A DNA stretch of 36,071 bases from Betaproteobacteria bacterium (lineage in GTDB: Bacteria; Pseudomonadota; Gammaproteobacteria; Burkholderiales; SG8-41), in assembly GCA_016192825.1 (NCBI GenBank), contig JACPTK010000097.1, positions 1 to 36,071 of the forward strand, written 5' to 3'. How positions within the stretch are numbered: position 1 is the stretch's first letter; the number at the start of each line of letters is the position of its first letter. Below the pieces are notes generated by a model. It saw only the letters and a program-made list of their open reading frames with translations. It did not search any database and was not told where the DNA came from. Below, piece by piece: positions 7,327 through 16,406 of the stretch. A program made the translations under genes and the position numbers.

Positions 7327-8097
7327 TCACACCTGCCACTTCGCGAGGAATTCCTTCCAATGATGCTCGGATGATTTCTTGAGCGTCGAGCGCACGACCT
7401 CGCTCTCAGTCCTGAATTGCTGCTCGGTCAGAGCGCCGCGCATCAGCTGGAAGCGCAGGAAGATGAGATAAGTGTTGACCACGTCGGCCTCGCAGTAGTT
7501 GCGGATTTCCGCCAGCTTGCCGGCCTGGTAGGCGTCCCACACCCCCGACCCTTCCATGCCCAGCTTGCCCGGCAGCCCCATCAGCTGCGCAAGGTCGCTC
7601 AGCGGCGCGTTGGCGCGCGGCTGGTAGAGCGCGAGGAGATCCATGAGGTCGAGATGGCGGGCGTGGTAGCGGCTGATGTAGTTGTTCCACTTGAAGTCGC
7701 GATTATCCTCGCCCATGTCCCAGTAGCGCGCCGCCTTCACGCCGTGGATCAGGCCGCGATAGTGCAGCACGGGCAGGTCGAACCCGCCGCCGTTCCAGGA
7801 CACGAGCTGGGGCGTGTAGCGGTCCAGCCCGTCGAAGAAGCGCTGGATCAGCTCGCCCTCGCTCTCGCCGCCGATCGACCACACCTTGAAGCTGTCGCGG
7901 TCCCGCAGCGCGCAGGAAATGACCACGACGCGGTGCAGGTGCAGCGGCAGGAAATCGCTGCCGGTCGCCTGGCGCCGAAGCTGGAAGGCCATCTCCGCGA
8001 CTTCCCTGTCGGGGACGGTCTTATCCAGATCGTGGAGCCGGCGCAGCCCCTCGACATCGGGCACGGTCTCGATGTCAAAGGCAAGAACCGGCGTCAT
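7327..8097 (-). CDS. Predicted 3'-5' exonuclease (PolB-like, DEDD)
   Basis: The 256-residue protein belongs to the DNA polymerase B-like exonuclease family found as a stand-alone protein. Exo I is LAFDIETVPD (Asp8, Glu10 as metal ligands), Exo II lies in SWNGGGFDLPVL, and Exo III appears as NYCEADVVNTYLI near 215-227. A HLDLMDLLALY segment lies between. It probably trims DNA or RNA 3' ends; the substrate is not known. ATG 8097 is chosen because MTPVLAFDIE starts the conserved domain and AGGA precedes it; the frame is open upstream to 8154 inside cysM. It lies 19 bp after cysM, probably co-transcribed. Confidence 0.85.
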   Translation of the reverse strand: MTPVLAFDIETVPDVEGLRRLHDLDKTVPDREVAEMAFQLRRQATGSDFLPLHLHRVVVISCALRDRDSFKVWSIGGESEGELIQRFFDGLDRYTPQLVSWNGGGFDLPVLHYRGLIHGVKAARYWDMGEDNRDFKWNNYISRYHARHLDLMDLLALYQPRANAPLSDLAQLMGLPGKLGMEGSGVWDAYQAGKLAEIRNYCEADVVNTYLIFLRFQLMRGALTEQQFRTESEVVRSTLKKSSEHHWKEFLAKWQV

Positions 8098-8116
8098 GAT
8101 CCTGTCTATTTGCCTT

Positions 8117-9025
8117 TCAACCGGGGAAGACGCCCGTGGACAGGTAGCGGTCACCGCGGTCGCACACGATCGATACGATCACCGCGTTCTCCACCTCGCG
8201 CAGCACCTGCATCGCGGCCCACAGCGCGCCGCCGGAAGAGATGCCGGCGAAGATGCCTTCCTCGCGCGCGAGCCGGCGCGTCATGTCCTCGGCGTCGGCC
8301 TGCGAGACCTCGATGACGCGGTCCACGCGCGTCCAGTCGCAGATCTTGGGGAGGTACTGCGCCGGCCACTTGCGGATGCCGGGTATCTGCGAGCCCTCGG
8401 TGGGCTGGCAGCCGATGATCTGGATCCTCGGGTTCTTCTCCTTGAAGAATTGCGAACAGCCCATGATGGTGCCGGTCGTGCCCATGCTCGAGACGAAATG
8501 CGTGATGCGGCCCTGCGTGTCGCGCCAGATCTCGGGGCCGGTGCCTTCGTAGTGCGAGAGCGGGTTGTCGGGATTGGCGAACTGGTCGAGGATCACGCCC
8601 TTGCCCTCGTCGCGCAATTTCTCGGCGACGTCGCGCGCCATCTCCATCCCGCCTTCCTTGGGGGTCAGCACGATCTCGGCGCCGAACGCGGCCATGGTCT
8701 GGCGCCGCTCCACCGACAGGTGCTCCGGCATCACCAGGATCATGCGGTAGCCCATCATGGCGGCGCACATGGCGAGCGCGATGCCGGTGTTGCCGCTGGT
8801 CGGCTCGATCAGGGTGTCGCCCGGCTTGATGTCGCCGCGTTCCTGCGCGCGCCGGATCATGGAAAACGCCGGCCGGTCCTTGACGGAGCCGGCGGGATTG
8901 TTACCCTCGAGCTTGAGCAGCAGCGTGTTGCCGGACCGGCCGGGCAGCCGCTTGAGACGCACCAGCGGCGTGTTGCCGACGAAGTCCTCGAGCGTGCTGT
9001 AACCGGCGACGGGGCGCGCGTCCAT
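8117..9025 (-). CDS. cysM: Cysteine synthase B
   Basis: This 302-residue PLP enzyme is an O-acetylserine sulfhydrylase. Lys49 in NNPAGSVKDRP forms the Schiff base, PTSGNTGIALA (about 74-84) binds the phosphate and substrate loop, and FAGISSGGALWA closes the active site. The FKEKNPRIQIIGCQP and GSQIPGIRKW segments favour CysM over CysK, which would allow thiosulfate as donor. It lies 57 bp after hldD in the same direction and is followed by the exonuclease gene. Confidence 0.94.
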   Translation of the reverse strand: MDARPVAGYSTLEDFVGNTPLVRLKRLPGRSGNTLLLKLEGNNPAGSVKDRPAFSMIRRAQERGDIKPGDTLIEPTSGNTGIALAMCAAMMGYRMILVMPEHLSVERRQTMAAFGAEIVLTPKEGGMEMARDVAEKLRDEGKGVILDQFANPDNPLSHYEGTGPEIWRDTQGRITHFVSSMGTTGTIMGCSQFFKEKNPRIQIIGCQPTEGSQIPGIRKWPAQYLPKICDWTRVDRVIEVSQADAEDMTRRLAREEGIFAGISSGGALWAAMQVLREVENAVIVSIVCDRGDRYLSTGVFPG

Positions 9026-9082
9026 GCCGGTATGATAACCGATGCCGTGGCCGCCCGCCGAAAACCTCCACTCTGGAAAAGG

Positions 9083-10084
9083 CTACGCTCCCGCTTTTTG
9101 CAGCAGCTTCTGGATGTAGCGCGGCACGCCCTGCTCGACCGTGAGGAACGGCGCGGCGTAGCCGGCGGCGCGCAGCGCCGAAATGTCGGCCTGAGTGCAG
9201 CTCTGGTAACGCCCCCTCAAGTCTTCCGGGAACGGGATGTACTGGATGATGCCGCGCTCGCGCATCGCGGTGAGCGTGAGCGGCGATTCGGCGCGCGCCT
9301 TGCGGCACGCGTTGACGGTGGCGACCGCCACGTCGTGAAAAGTCTGCGCGGCGCCGGTGCCGACGTTGTAGATCCCCGACCTGTCCGGGTGGTCGAGAAA
9401 GTACAGGTTGACCTTGACGCAGTCCTCGACCGAAACGAAATCCCGCCGTTGCTCGCCGTCCCCGTACCCGCCGCTGCCCGTGAAGAGACGCACGTGGCCG
9501 GTGCCGCGGTACTGGTTGAAAAAGTGGTAGGCGACCGAGGCCATGCGCCCCTTGTGCTGCTCGCGCTCGCCGTAGACGTTGAAATAGCGAAGGCCGGCGA
9601 TCTGCGCGGTGCGCTCCTCGTAGCGCCGGCGCACGAGCTGGTCGAACAGCAGCTTGGAATAGCCGTAGACGTTGAGCGGCGCCTCGTGCTCCCGCGCCTC
9701 GCGGAACTCGCGGCTGCCTCCATAGACTGCGGCCGAGGACGCGTAGATGAGGTGCACTTCCTCGGCGATGCAGTAGTCGAGCAGCCGCCGCGAGTAGCGG
9801 TAGTTATTCTCCATCATGATGCGGCCATCGGGCTCGGTCGTTACCGCGCAAGCTCCCTGGTGCAGGATCGTGCCCAGCTGGCCGTCGAAGTCGCCTTCCT
9901 CGAGCCTCGCCAGGAACTCTTCCTTGTCGAAATAATCGGCGATCTCGCAATCGGCGAGATTGGCGAACTTGGCGCCGTCCGAGAGGTCGTCCACGGCAAG
10001 GATATCGGTGACGCCGCGTTCGTTGAGCGCCTTCACCAGGTTGGAGCCGATGAACCCCGCCGCGCCGGTAACTACGTAGTACAT
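9083..10084 (-). CDS. hldD: ADP-L-glycero-D-manno-heptose 6-epimerase
   Basis: The 333-residue short-chain dehydrogenase-type epimerase makes the heptose donor for the LPS inner core. The Rossmann motif [10 protein letters not shown] lies at 6-15, the catalytic pair is Tyr140/Lys144 in [13 protein letters not shown], and the Ser region is [10 protein letters not shown] at 114-123. Length and motifs match HldD/RfaD. It follows hldE1 across a paired tandem-word array and precedes cysM. Confidence 0.95.
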   Translation of the reverse strand: MYYVVTGAAGFIGSNLVKALNERGVTDILAVDDLSDGAKFANLADCEIADYFDKEEFLARLEEGDFDGQLGTILHQGACAVTTEPDGRIMMENNYRYSRRLLDYCIAEEVHLIYASSAAVYGGSREFREAREHEAPLNVYGYSKLLFDQLVRRRYEERTAQIAGLRYFNVYGEREQHKGRMASVAYHFFNQYRGTGHVRLFTGSGGYGDGEQRRDFVSVEDCVKVNLYFLDHPDRSGIYNVGTGAAQTFHDVAVATVNACRKARAESPLTLTAMRERGIIQYIPFPEDLRGRYQSCTQADISALRAAGYAAPFLTVEQGVPRYIQKLLQKAGA

Positions 10085-10094
10085 CCGTCAACCC

Positions 10095-10192
10095 AAATAG
10101 ACAGGATTCACAAGATTAACAGGATTAAAGCCGTTCATTGACGTTCGTTCCCTGGTGTCTAATCTTGTTAATCCTGTTAATCCTGTCTATTT
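10095..10192. repeat. 9-bp ACAGGATTA inverted array between hldE1 and hldD
   Basis: The left arm (10095-10127) carries AAATAGACAGGATT and then AACAGGATTA words; the right arm (10160-10192) is its near-complete inverse, 33 nt each around a 32-nt loop. The right arm contains the hldE1 stop codon (TAG, 10187-10189) and the left arm ends 10 nt before the hldD start. The word AAATAGACAGGAT also occurs at about 8101-8113, just upstream of the exonuclease start. Confidence 0.85.
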
Positions 10193-11206
10193 CTGTCCAA
10201 ACAATTCCTCGGGCGTCACAACCGCGGTGCCGAACTTGCCGACCTTGATGCCCGCGGCGCGGTTGGCGAGCTTCACGGCGTCCCTGATGCGCGCGCCGCC
10301 GGCAAGCGCCACCGCCAGCGTGGCGATGACGGTGTCCCCCGCCCCGGTCACGTCGAACACTTCGCGGGCCTGCGCCGGAACATGCATCCGGCTTCCCGCC
10401 CGGTAGAGCGTCACACCCTCCTCCCCGCGCGTGAGCATCAGCGCTTCCAGGCCGAGCCGCCGCCGGAGTTGCTGCGCGCGGCGCTCCAGATCGGCCTCGC
10501 TTTTCCAGCTTCCGACGACCTCGCGCAGTTCCGCGCGGTTCGGCGTCACCACATGCGCGCCCTTGTAGCGCGAATAATCGTCGCCCTTGGGGTCCACCAG
10601 CACCTTCTTTCCGGCTGCGCGCGCCCGCGCGATCATGCGCGTGATGTGCGCGAGCCCGCCCTTGCCGTAATCGGACAGGACCACGACGTCCACGCGGTCC
10701 AGCATGCGCTCGAAGTCGCGCAGCTTGGAAGCCAGCACTTCATGGCCGGGCGCGGTTTCGAAGTCCACGCGCAGCAGTTGCTGATTGCGCCCGATCACGC
10801 GCAGCTTGACGGTGGTCCTGATGCCGCGGTCGCGATGCAGCTGCGCGTTGACGTGCTCGCGCTTGAGCAGGTTCTCGAGCCGGTCCCCGGGCTCGTCCGC
10901 GCCCACGACCGAAAGCAGGCTCACGTCCGCGCCCAGCGCCGCCGCGTTGCGCGCGACGTTGGCGGCGCCGCCCGGTCGCTCCTCCTCCCGGCCGATCTTG
11001 ACGATGGGAACCGGCGCCTCGGGCGATATGCGGGCGACGTCCCCGAACCAGTAGCGGTCGAGCATGGCGTCGCCGACGACGAGGACGCGCGCTTTGCGCA
11101 AGGCGGAAGGATGAAGGATGAAGGATGAACTTCCGGCACGCCGTGCCGGAGCGATTCCCTTCTGCCTTCCGCCTTCCGCCTTCTGCCTTCCGGGTCCTGA
11201 CTTCAT
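10187..11206 (-). CDS. hldE1 (rfaE1): D-glycero-beta-D-manno-heptose-7-phosphate kinase
   Basis: This PfkB-family kinase makes heptose-1,7-bisphosphate for ADP-heptose. The domain begins RKARVLVVGDAMLDRYWFGD, includes RISPEAPVPIV and RPGGAANVARNAAALGA, and ends with the anion-hole/catalytic motif DVTGAGDTVIA. The cytidylyltransferase half found in E. coli HldE is absent. The start is unclear. ATG 11206 gives 339 residues, but about 36 N-terminal residues are then encoded by a heptad repeat array. The domain itself would fit a TTG at 11101, which has no ribosome binding site. The stop codon is also inside an array. Confidence 0.9.
   Translation of the reverse strand: MKSGPGRQKAEGGRQKGIAPARRAGSSSFILHPSALRKARVLVVGDAMLDRYWFGDVARISPEAPVPIVKIGREEERPGGAANVARNAAALGADVSLLSVVGADEPGDRLENLLKREHVNAQLHRDRGIRTTVKLRVIGRNQQLLRVDFETAPGHEVLASKLRDFERMLDRVDVVVLSDYGKGGLAHITRMIARARAAGKKVLVDPKGDDYSRYKGAHVVTPNRAELREVVGSWKSEADLERRAQQLRRRLGLEALMLTRGEEGVTLYRAGSRMHVPAQAREVFDVTGAGDTVIATLAVALAGGARIRDAVKLANRAAGIKVGKFGTAVVTPEELFGQK
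11109..11194. repeat. GGATGAA / GGCAGAA heptad array
   Basis: Three perfect GGATGAA words (11109-11129) face five inverted words (11160-11194: TTCTGCC, TTCCGCC, TTCCGCC, TTCTGCC, TTCCGGG). The loop contains a hairpin CCGGCAC-GCC-GTGCCGG. The arms use related but not identical words. The array lies between pyrF and the conserved part of hldE1 and is open in the hldE1 frame. Confidence 0.85.
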
Positions 11207-11228
11207 CCCTGAATTGTATTCCCGCGTG

Positions 11229-11927
11229 TCATGACTGCGCGATTTCGTTCGCAATCGCGTTCAAGGCGGCGAGCGGGTCGGGCGCGCGGGTGACCGGCCG
11301 TCCGATGACGAGATAATCGGCGCCGCTCGCGACCGCCTGTCGCGGCGTGGCAATGCGTTGCTGGTCGTCCTGCGCCGCGTCCGCCGGCCGGATGCCCGGC
11401 GTCACCAGGCAGAAGTCCCTGCGGCAAAGCCGCCGCAATTCCGCGGCTTCCCGCGGCGAGCACACCACGCCGTCCAGCCCGCAGGCCTGCGCCAGGCGGG
11501 CGAGCCGCGTGACGGATTCCTGCGGGCTGCCTGCCAGGCCGACTTCCTCCATGTCCGCGGCGCCCATGCTGGTCAGCAGCGTGACGGCCGTCAGCTTCGG
11601 GCGGTCCGGATGCCCGGCCAGCGCTTCGCGCGCAGCCGTCATCATCGCGCGCCCGCCCAGCGCGTGCACGTTGATCATCCACACGCCCAGCTCGGACGCC
11701 GCGCGGCACGCCCCCGCCACCGTGTTGGGAATGTCGTGATACTTCAGATCGAGAAAGACGCCGAAGCCGGATTGCCGCAGCTTTTCGACGAGCCCGGGAC
11801 CGGCAGCGGTGTAGAGCTCCTTGCCGACCTTGAGGCGGCAAAGCGTCGGATCGAGCCGGCCGGCGAGCGCAAGCGCCCCCCGCGCGTCGGGATAGTCGAG
11901 AGCGACGATGAGCCGGGGGTCGCTCAC
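11229..11927 (-). CDS. pyrF: Orotidine 5'-phosphate decarboxylase
   Basis: The 232-residue TIM-barrel enzyme converts OMP to UMP. The catalytic set is visible: Asp11 in VALDYPD, Lys33 in RLKVGKELY, and Asp60-Lys62-Asp65 in [12 protein letters not shown]. The phosphate-binding end is [15 protein letters not shown] chose GTG 11927 because it gives the usual length and N-terminus ([12 protein letters not shown]) and has AGAGGCGG upstream; the frame is open much further. It follows lapB by about 100 bp. Confidence 0.94.
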   Translation of the reverse strand: MSDPRLIVALDYPDARGALALAGRLDPTLCRLKVGKELYTAAGPGLVEKLRQSGFGVFLDLKYHDIPNTVAGACRAASELGVWMINVHALGGRAMMTAAREALAGHPDRPKLTAVTLLTSMGAADMEEVGLAGSPQESVTRLARLAQACGLDGVVCSPREAAELRRLCRRDFCLVTPGIRPADAAQDDQQRIATPRQAVASGADYLVIGRPVTRAPDPLAALNAIANEIAQS

Positions 11928-12033
11928 GCGTGCCGCCTCTGATCGTCTCTCATGGATGTCGGGCCTTCGCATCGGCGGCTTTCCGTCGATTCGCGGGTCG
12001 CAACCCCGGAAACCGGGGCCCCTGCTCCCCCGC

Positions 12034-13209
12034 TCACGCCGGTAACCTCGCCTCCTCGGTGCGGCGGGGAGAGTAGGTCTCCCACTCCGCGCACGCCGGG
12101 CAGTGCCAGTAATACTGTCGGGCCCGGAAGCCGCAGTTGTCGCACTTGTACATGGCGAGCCCGCGGGTATGCTGATTGACGAGTTCCTTGACCAGCTCGA
12201 GGTCCCGCCGGCGCTCGAGAGGCGCATCCAGCAGCTGCGCCTCGAGCAGCTTGTCCAGGCCGAGCAGCGTCGGCATGCGCCGCAGCTCGTCGCGCACCAG
12301 CCGGTAGGCCGGCTCGGTGCCCTGGCTCTCGAGCAAGCCCTGGAACACCACGTTGAGCAGGTCGAGCGATGGATATTTTGAGAGGTAACCACGCAGCAGG
12401 TTGACGCCTTCCTCGATCTTGCCCCGCTGGTGGTAGGCGTAGTAGAGCCGCTCGGCGACCAGCGCCAGATAGTGCGGGTTCTGGCTCTCGATGCGCTTCC
12501 AAGCCTCGATCGCCGCTTCCGGGCGCCCCGCCGCCATTTCGAGGTCGCCGAGCAGCATGTTCGCGCGCACGCACAGCCGGTGGTGCGCCAGCGCCTGGGC
12601 GAGATGCGGGCGCGCGGCCTCGGGCCGGGAGTGCATCATCTCGTTGATCGCCAGCTCGCAGCAGAAATTGGCGATTTCCTTCTGGTGCGAGCGCCCGGTC
12701 ACTGCCTCGAGCCTGCCGGTGATGCCGATGGCCTTGTTCCATTCCTTCTCCTGCTCGTAGATCTCGAGCAGGAACTGCAGCGCCTGTTCGGCGAATGCGG
12801 TCGCGTCGAGTTTGAGGAACAGTTCCTCGGCCCGGTCGAGCAGTCCCGCCTTGAAGTAATCCTGCGCCAGCTCGAACAGCGCGGCCAGCTTCTGCTCGGC
12901 GGCGAGATCGGGGCGCTCGACGAGGTTCTGGTGCATGCGGATCGCGCGCTCGACCTCGCCGCGCCGCCGGAACAGGCTCCCCAGCGCGAAATGCAGCTCG
13001 ATGGTCTGGGGATCGACCTTGACCACCTCGATGAAAGCCTCGATCGCCTTGTCGGGCTGCTCGTTGAGCAGGAAGTTGAGGCCCTTGAAATACGACATGG
13101 GAAGCGCGCGCGATTCCGACAGCAGCTGCTTGATGTCGACGCGGGCGGCGAGCCAGCCGAGCGCGAAAAACAGCGGCAGGGCAAGCAGCCACCAGTATTC
13201 GATTTCCAT
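12034..13209 (-). CDS. lapB: LPS assembly regulator LapB (YciM), TPR protein
   Basis: The 391-residue protein has one N-terminal membrane anchor ([20 protein letters not shown]), repeated TPR helices from about 35 to 330, and a C-terminal rubredoxin-type metal knuckle (YKCDNCGF then WHCPACAEW). LapB tethers FtsH to LpxC and so controls lipid A synthesis. ATG 13209 directly follows an in-frame GTG. It starts 9 bp after lapA ends. Confidence 0.95.
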   Translation of the reverse strand: MEIEYWWLLALPLFFALGWLAARVDIKQLLSESRALPMSYFKGLNFLLNEQPDKAIEAFIEVVKVDPQTIELHFALGSLFRRRGEVERAIRMHQNLVERPDLAAEQKLAALFELAQDYFKAGLLDRAEELFLKLDATAFAEQALQFLLEIYEQEKEWNKAIGITGRLEAVTGRSHQKEIANFCCELAINEMMHSRPEAARPHLAQALAHHRLCVRANMLLGDLEMAAGRPEAAIEAWKRIESQNPHYLALVAERLYYAYHQRGKIEEGVNLLRGYLSKYPSLDLLNVVFQGLLESQGTEPAYRLVRDELRRMPTLLGLDKLLEAQLLDAPLERRRDLELVKELVNQHTRGLAMYKCDNCGFRARQYYWHCPACAEWETYSPRRTEEARLPA

Positions 13210-13218
13210 CACGAGACG

Positions 13219-13506
13219 TCAGCCCCCGACCGGTTCGGCCGTTCCCTCCGCGCCCTTGCGTCCGGTCTGGCGCAGCTCGCGCTTGAGCGCCGCGATTTCG
13301 CCGCGCTGCCGGAACACCTGCGCGAGCGCCGCGGAAAGGCCGGCTGCCACCCCGGCGCAGAAGGCGACCAGCAGCACGAACACCAGCGGCGCGCGCCATT
13401 CGCCGCCGAGGTAATAGCGCACCGCGACCGGCTCGGCGTTCTTGACGGCAAACGTCACGACCAGCGCGAACAGCAGGAACTTCAGGACCCAGGCGAGGTA
13501 GCGCAT
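13219..13506 (-). CDS. lapA: LapA (DUF1049) inner-membrane protein
   Basis: The 95-residue protein has two membrane spans (WVLKFLLFALVVTFAVKN and APLVFVLLVAFCAGVAAGL) and a charged C-terminal helix (QRGEIAALKRELRQ), the usual LapA form. It works with LapB in LPS quality control. The start at 13506 has GGAG close upstream; an in-frame ATG at 13518 lies inside the dispersed palindrome and is less likely. Confidence 0.92.
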   Translation of the reverse strand: MRYLAWVLKFLLFALVVTFAVKNAEPVAVRYYLGGEWRAPLVFVLLVAFCAGVAAGLSAALAQVFRQRGEIAALKRELRQTGRKGAEGTAEPVGG

Positions 13507-13513
13507 AGCCAGC

Positions 13514-13553
13514 TCCATAAGGAATTTGTCGGGCCCGGCCCCGGCAAATTCCT
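13514..13553. repeat. 40-bp dispersed palindromic repeat, copy 2
   Basis: This is the second copy of the element at 3754-3793, with better symmetry (AGGAATTTGTCGGG against CCCGGCAAATTCCT around a short GC centre). It ends 7 nt from the lapA start and provides sequence immediately upstream of the lapA ribosome binding site. Confidence 0.8.
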
Positions 13554-13559
13554 CAAGCG

Positions 13560-13592
13560 AAAAAAAGCGGCATGATCTTTCGATGATGCCGC
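13560..13592 (-). terminator. Terminator after ihfB
   Basis: On the minus strand GCGGCAT and ATGCCGC form a stem whose top adds ATC-GAAA-GAT with a GNRA loop, followed by seven T. It lies just downstream of ihfB and should end the rpsA-ihfB transcript. Confidence 0.9.
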
Positions 13593-13621
13593 CTGCAGGA
13601 AAACGATTTTTCTGAAAACGC

Positions 13622-13906
13622 CTATTTCTTGATGTCCACTCGCTCGCGCAGTTCCTTCCCCGCCTTGAAGTGCGGCACGTACTTCGCCGGCACCTGCACC
13701 TTCTCCCCCGACTTGGGGTTGCGCCCGGTGCGCGGAGGACGGTAGTTGAGCCCGAAACTGCCGAAGCCCCGGATTTCGATGCGCTGGCCCTGCGCCAGGC
13801 TCTTGCCCATGGCGTCGAGGATCATCTTCACCGCGAGCTCCGCGTCCTTCGCCACCAGCTGGGGGTAGCGCGCCGCCAGCTTTGCAATCAACTCGGACTT
13901 GGTCAT
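13622..13906 (-). CDS. ihfB: Integration host factor subunit beta
   Basis: The 94-residue DNA-bending protein starts [11 protein letters not shown] and has the HU/IHF beta-arm signature [20 protein letters not shown] (46-65 region), with the conserved proline at the arm tip. It pairs with IhfA to bend DNA sharply. It follows rpsA by 9 bp, the standard proteobacterial pair. Confidence 0.96.
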   Translation of the reverse strand: MTKSELIAKLAARYPQLVAKDAELAVKMILDAMGKSLAQGQRIEIRGFGSFGLNYRPPRTGRNPKSGEKVQVPAKYVPHFKAGKELRERVDIKK

Positions 13907-13915
13907 GGGGCTCCC

Positions 13916-15628
13916 TTATTGTTGATTGGCCACATCCAGCTTGGCCTTGAGCAGCGCGCCGAGGTTGGTCGTGCCGGCGCTCGCCTGCTTGTCGCCGGAG
14001 AGTTTCTTCATGGCCTCGGCCTCCTCCGCCACGTCTTTGGCCTTGATCGAAAGATTGATGGTCCGGTTCTTGCGGTCGATGTTGATGATCATCGCCGTCA
14101 CCTTGTCGCCCTCGTTGAGCTTCGTGCGGATGTCCTCCACGCGGTCGCGCGCCACCTCCGAGGCCCTCAGATAGCCCTCGACATCGGAGTCGAGCCGGAT
14201 GACGGCGCCCTTGGCGTCGATCGACTTCACGGTTCCGCTGACCAGCGAGTTCTTCTCGTGCGACTGGATAAAGCTGTTGAAGGGATCGCCCTCGATCTGC
14301 TTGATTCCGAGCGAGATGCGCTCGCGCTCGACGTCGATCGAGAGCACGACCGCATCCGCTTCCTGCCCCTTCTTGTAGTCGCGCACGGCCTCCTCGCCGG
14401 GCCTGCTCCACGAGAGATCGGACAGGTGCACGAGCCCGTCGATGCCGCCGGGCAGCCCGACGAAGATCCCGAAATCGGTGATGGACTTGATCTGCCCGCG
14501 CACCTTGTCGCCCTTCTTGTGGTTCATGGCGAACTCTTCCCACGGGTTGGGCATGCACTGCTTCATGCCGAGCGAGATGCGGCGCCGATCCTCGTCGATC
14601 TCGAGCACCATGACCTCGACCTCGTCGCCGAGCTGCGCCACCTTGGACGGATGCACGTTCTTGTTGGTCCAGTCCATCTCGGAGACGTGCACCAGTCCCT
14701 CGATTCCGGCCTCGATCTCGACGAACGCGCCGTAGTCGGTGAGGTTGGAGACCTTGCCGAACAGGCGCGTGCCGGGCGGATAGCGGCGCGACAGCCCGAC
14801 CCAGGGATCCTCGCCGAGCTGCTTGAGTCCCAGCGAGACGCGGTTCTTCTCCTGGTCGAACTTGAGCACCTTGGCCTCGACCTCGTCGCCCACCGACAGA
14901 ATCTCGGAGGGGTGCTTGACTCGGCGCCAGGCGAGGTCGGTGATGTGCAGCAGCCCGTCGATGCCGCCCAGGTCCACGAACGCGCCGTAGTCGGTGATGT
15001 TCTTCACGATCCCCTTCACCACCGCGCCTTCCTGCAGGCTCGCCAGCAGCGCCTCGCGCTCGGCGCCCTGGGTGGCTTCGAGCACGGCGCGGCGCGACAC
15101 CACCACGTTGTTGCGCTTGCGGTCGAGCTTGATGACCTTGAAATCCATCTGCTTGTTCTCGAACGGCGTGGTGTCCTTGACCGGCCGGATGTCCACCAGC
15201 GAGCCGGGCAGGAAGGCGCGGATGCCGTTGACCGTGACGGTCAGCCCGCCCTTGACCTTGCCGTTGATGACGCCGCTCACCATGCTGCCCTTCTCCAGCG
15301 CCTCCTCCAGCTCGAGCCACGCCGCGAGACGCTTTGCCTTGTCGCGCGAGAGGCGCGTTTCGCCGTGCCCGTCCTCGAGGGATTCGATCGCGACCTTCAC
15401 GAAATCGCCGGCCTTGACCTCGATTTCGCCGCGATCGCTGCGGAATTCTTCAAGTGGGATGTAACTCTCGGATTTCAGGCCGGCATTGACGACGACGTAG
15501 TTCTCGTCGGCCCGGATGACTTCGGCGGTGATCACTTCGCCGACCCGCATTTCCTTGCGGGCGAGACTCTCTTCGAACAAGGCGGCGAAGCTTTCGGGGG
15601 TCGCTGCCGGGGTGGATGCTTTCATCAT
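13916..15628 (-). CDS. rpsA: 30S ribosomal protein S1
   Basis: The 570-residue protein consists of six S1 OB-fold repeats, roughly at 33-99, 117-183, 204-272, 289-359, 376-446 and 463-532. They show recurring segments such as [40 protein letters not shown] and [20 protein letters not shown]. It binds mRNA on the small subunit and helps initiation on weak leaders. Two adjacent ATGs (15628, 15625) are possible starts. No good Shine-Dalgarno sequence is present, as is usual for this autoregulated gene. It lies 73 bp after cmk. Confidence 0.97.
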   Translation of the reverse strand: MMKASTPAATPESFAALFEESLARKEMRVGEVITAEVIRADENYVVVNAGLKSESYIPLEEFRSDRGEIEVKAGDFVKVAIESLEDGHGETRLSRDKAKRLAAWLELEEALEKGSMVSGVINGKVKGGLTVTVNGIRAFLPGSLVDIRPVKDTTPFENKQMDFKVIKLDRKRNNVVVSRRAVLEATQGAEREALLASLQEGAVVKGIVKNITDYGAFVDLGGIDGLLHITDLAWRRVKHPSEILSVGDEVEAKVLKFDQEKNRVSLGLKQLGEDPWVGLSRRYPPGTRLFGKVSNLTDYGAFVEIEAGIEGLVHVSEMDWTNKNVHPSKVAQLGDEVEVMVLEIDEDRRRISLGMKQCMPNPWEEFAMNHKKGDKVRGQIKSITDFGIFVGLPGGIDGLVHLSDLSWSRPGEEAVRDYKKGQEADAVVLSIDVERERISLGIKQIEGDPFNSFIQSHEKNSLVSGTVKSIDAKGAVIRLDSDVEGYLRASEVARDRVEDIRTKLNEGDKVTAMIINIDRKNRTINLSIKAKDVAEEAEAMKKLSGDKQASAGTTNLGALLKAKLDVANQQ

Positions 15629-15701
15629 TCAGATTCAGGATGTTGGAGTTACCCGTCTAGGCGACGGGGCTGGTTGATCGAGCCGTGAGCCGGGGTGCGG
15701 T

Positions 15702-16406
15702 TCACGGCGCCCGTGATGCCTGTTTGTAAAGCGCCAGCACCTGCGCTATCGCTTCCGCCACCGACATCCGCGTCGTATCGATCAGGATGGCGTCCGCGCT
15801 CTTTTGCAGGGGGGCCGCGGCGCGATCGCTGTCGCGTCCGTCACGCGCCCGGATATCCTGCAAAAGGGCCGCCATGTTAGCACTCATTCCTTTTTCCATC
15901 AACTGCTTATATCGTCGTGCCGCGCGCTCTTCCGGGCTTGCCGTGAGGAAGATTTTGAGCGCCGCGTCGGGAAACACCACCGTTCCCATATCGCGCCCAT
16001 CCGCCACGAGGCCGGGAAGGCGCCGGAACTTCCGCTGGCGCTCGAGTAGCGCGCTTCTAACCTTGGGAAACGCCGCGATGCGGGATGCGGCCTCGCTTAT
16101 TGCCTCGGTGCGAATCGCATCCGTGACGTCCTGCCCTTCCAGTTCGACGTGATCTCCATAAAATTTCGCATTTATATTCAAAGCAATATCATGTAATCCT
16201 AATTCGTTTTCTAGATCCAACCGTGCCCGCGTCGCAGCCACGGCCACGGTCCGGTACAACGCCCCGCTGTTCAGATAGTGAAAACCCAGCGCGCCCGCCA
16301 CGCCTTGCGCGACCGTCCCTTTTCCGGACGCCGACGGACCGTCAATCGCGATTACCGGCGCCGGCGGGACGGAATGCGAACGGGAGGCGGTATCTAAACC
16401 CTGCAT
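15702..16406 (-). CDS. cmk: Cytidylate kinase
   Basis: The 234-residue P-loop kinase phosphorylates CMP and dCMP. The P-loop GPSASGKGT is near 23-31; [12 protein letters not shown] binds substrate, and [15 protein letters not shown] and [13 protein letters not shown] complete the family signature. The start ATG overlaps the aroA stop by one base (TGATG), so translation is probably coupled. The gene ends at a GCCGTGA/TCACGGC hairpin that includes its stop codon. Confidence 0.96.
   Translation of the reverse strand: MQGLDTASRSHSVPPAPVIAIDGPSASGKGTVAQGVAGALGFHYLNSGALYRTVAVAATRARLDLENELGLHDIALNINAKFYGDHVELEGQDVTDAIRTEAISEAASRIAAFPKVRSALLERQRKFRRLPGLVADGRDMGTVVFPDAALKIFLTASPEERAARRYKQLMEKGMSANMAALLQDIRARDGRDSDRAAAPLQKSADAILIDTTRMSVAEAIAQVLALYKQASRAP

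Noticed and set aside
7886..10141. 751-residue plus-strand open frame
   Set aside because: It lies wholly opposite the exonuclease, cysM and hldD genes and is His/Arg/Val-rich as expected from the complement of GC-rich codons; no domain is visible.
13482..15320. Long alternative frames across rpsA and ihfB
   Set aside because: They are frame shadows of rpsA and ihfB, which have clear domains in the chosen frames.
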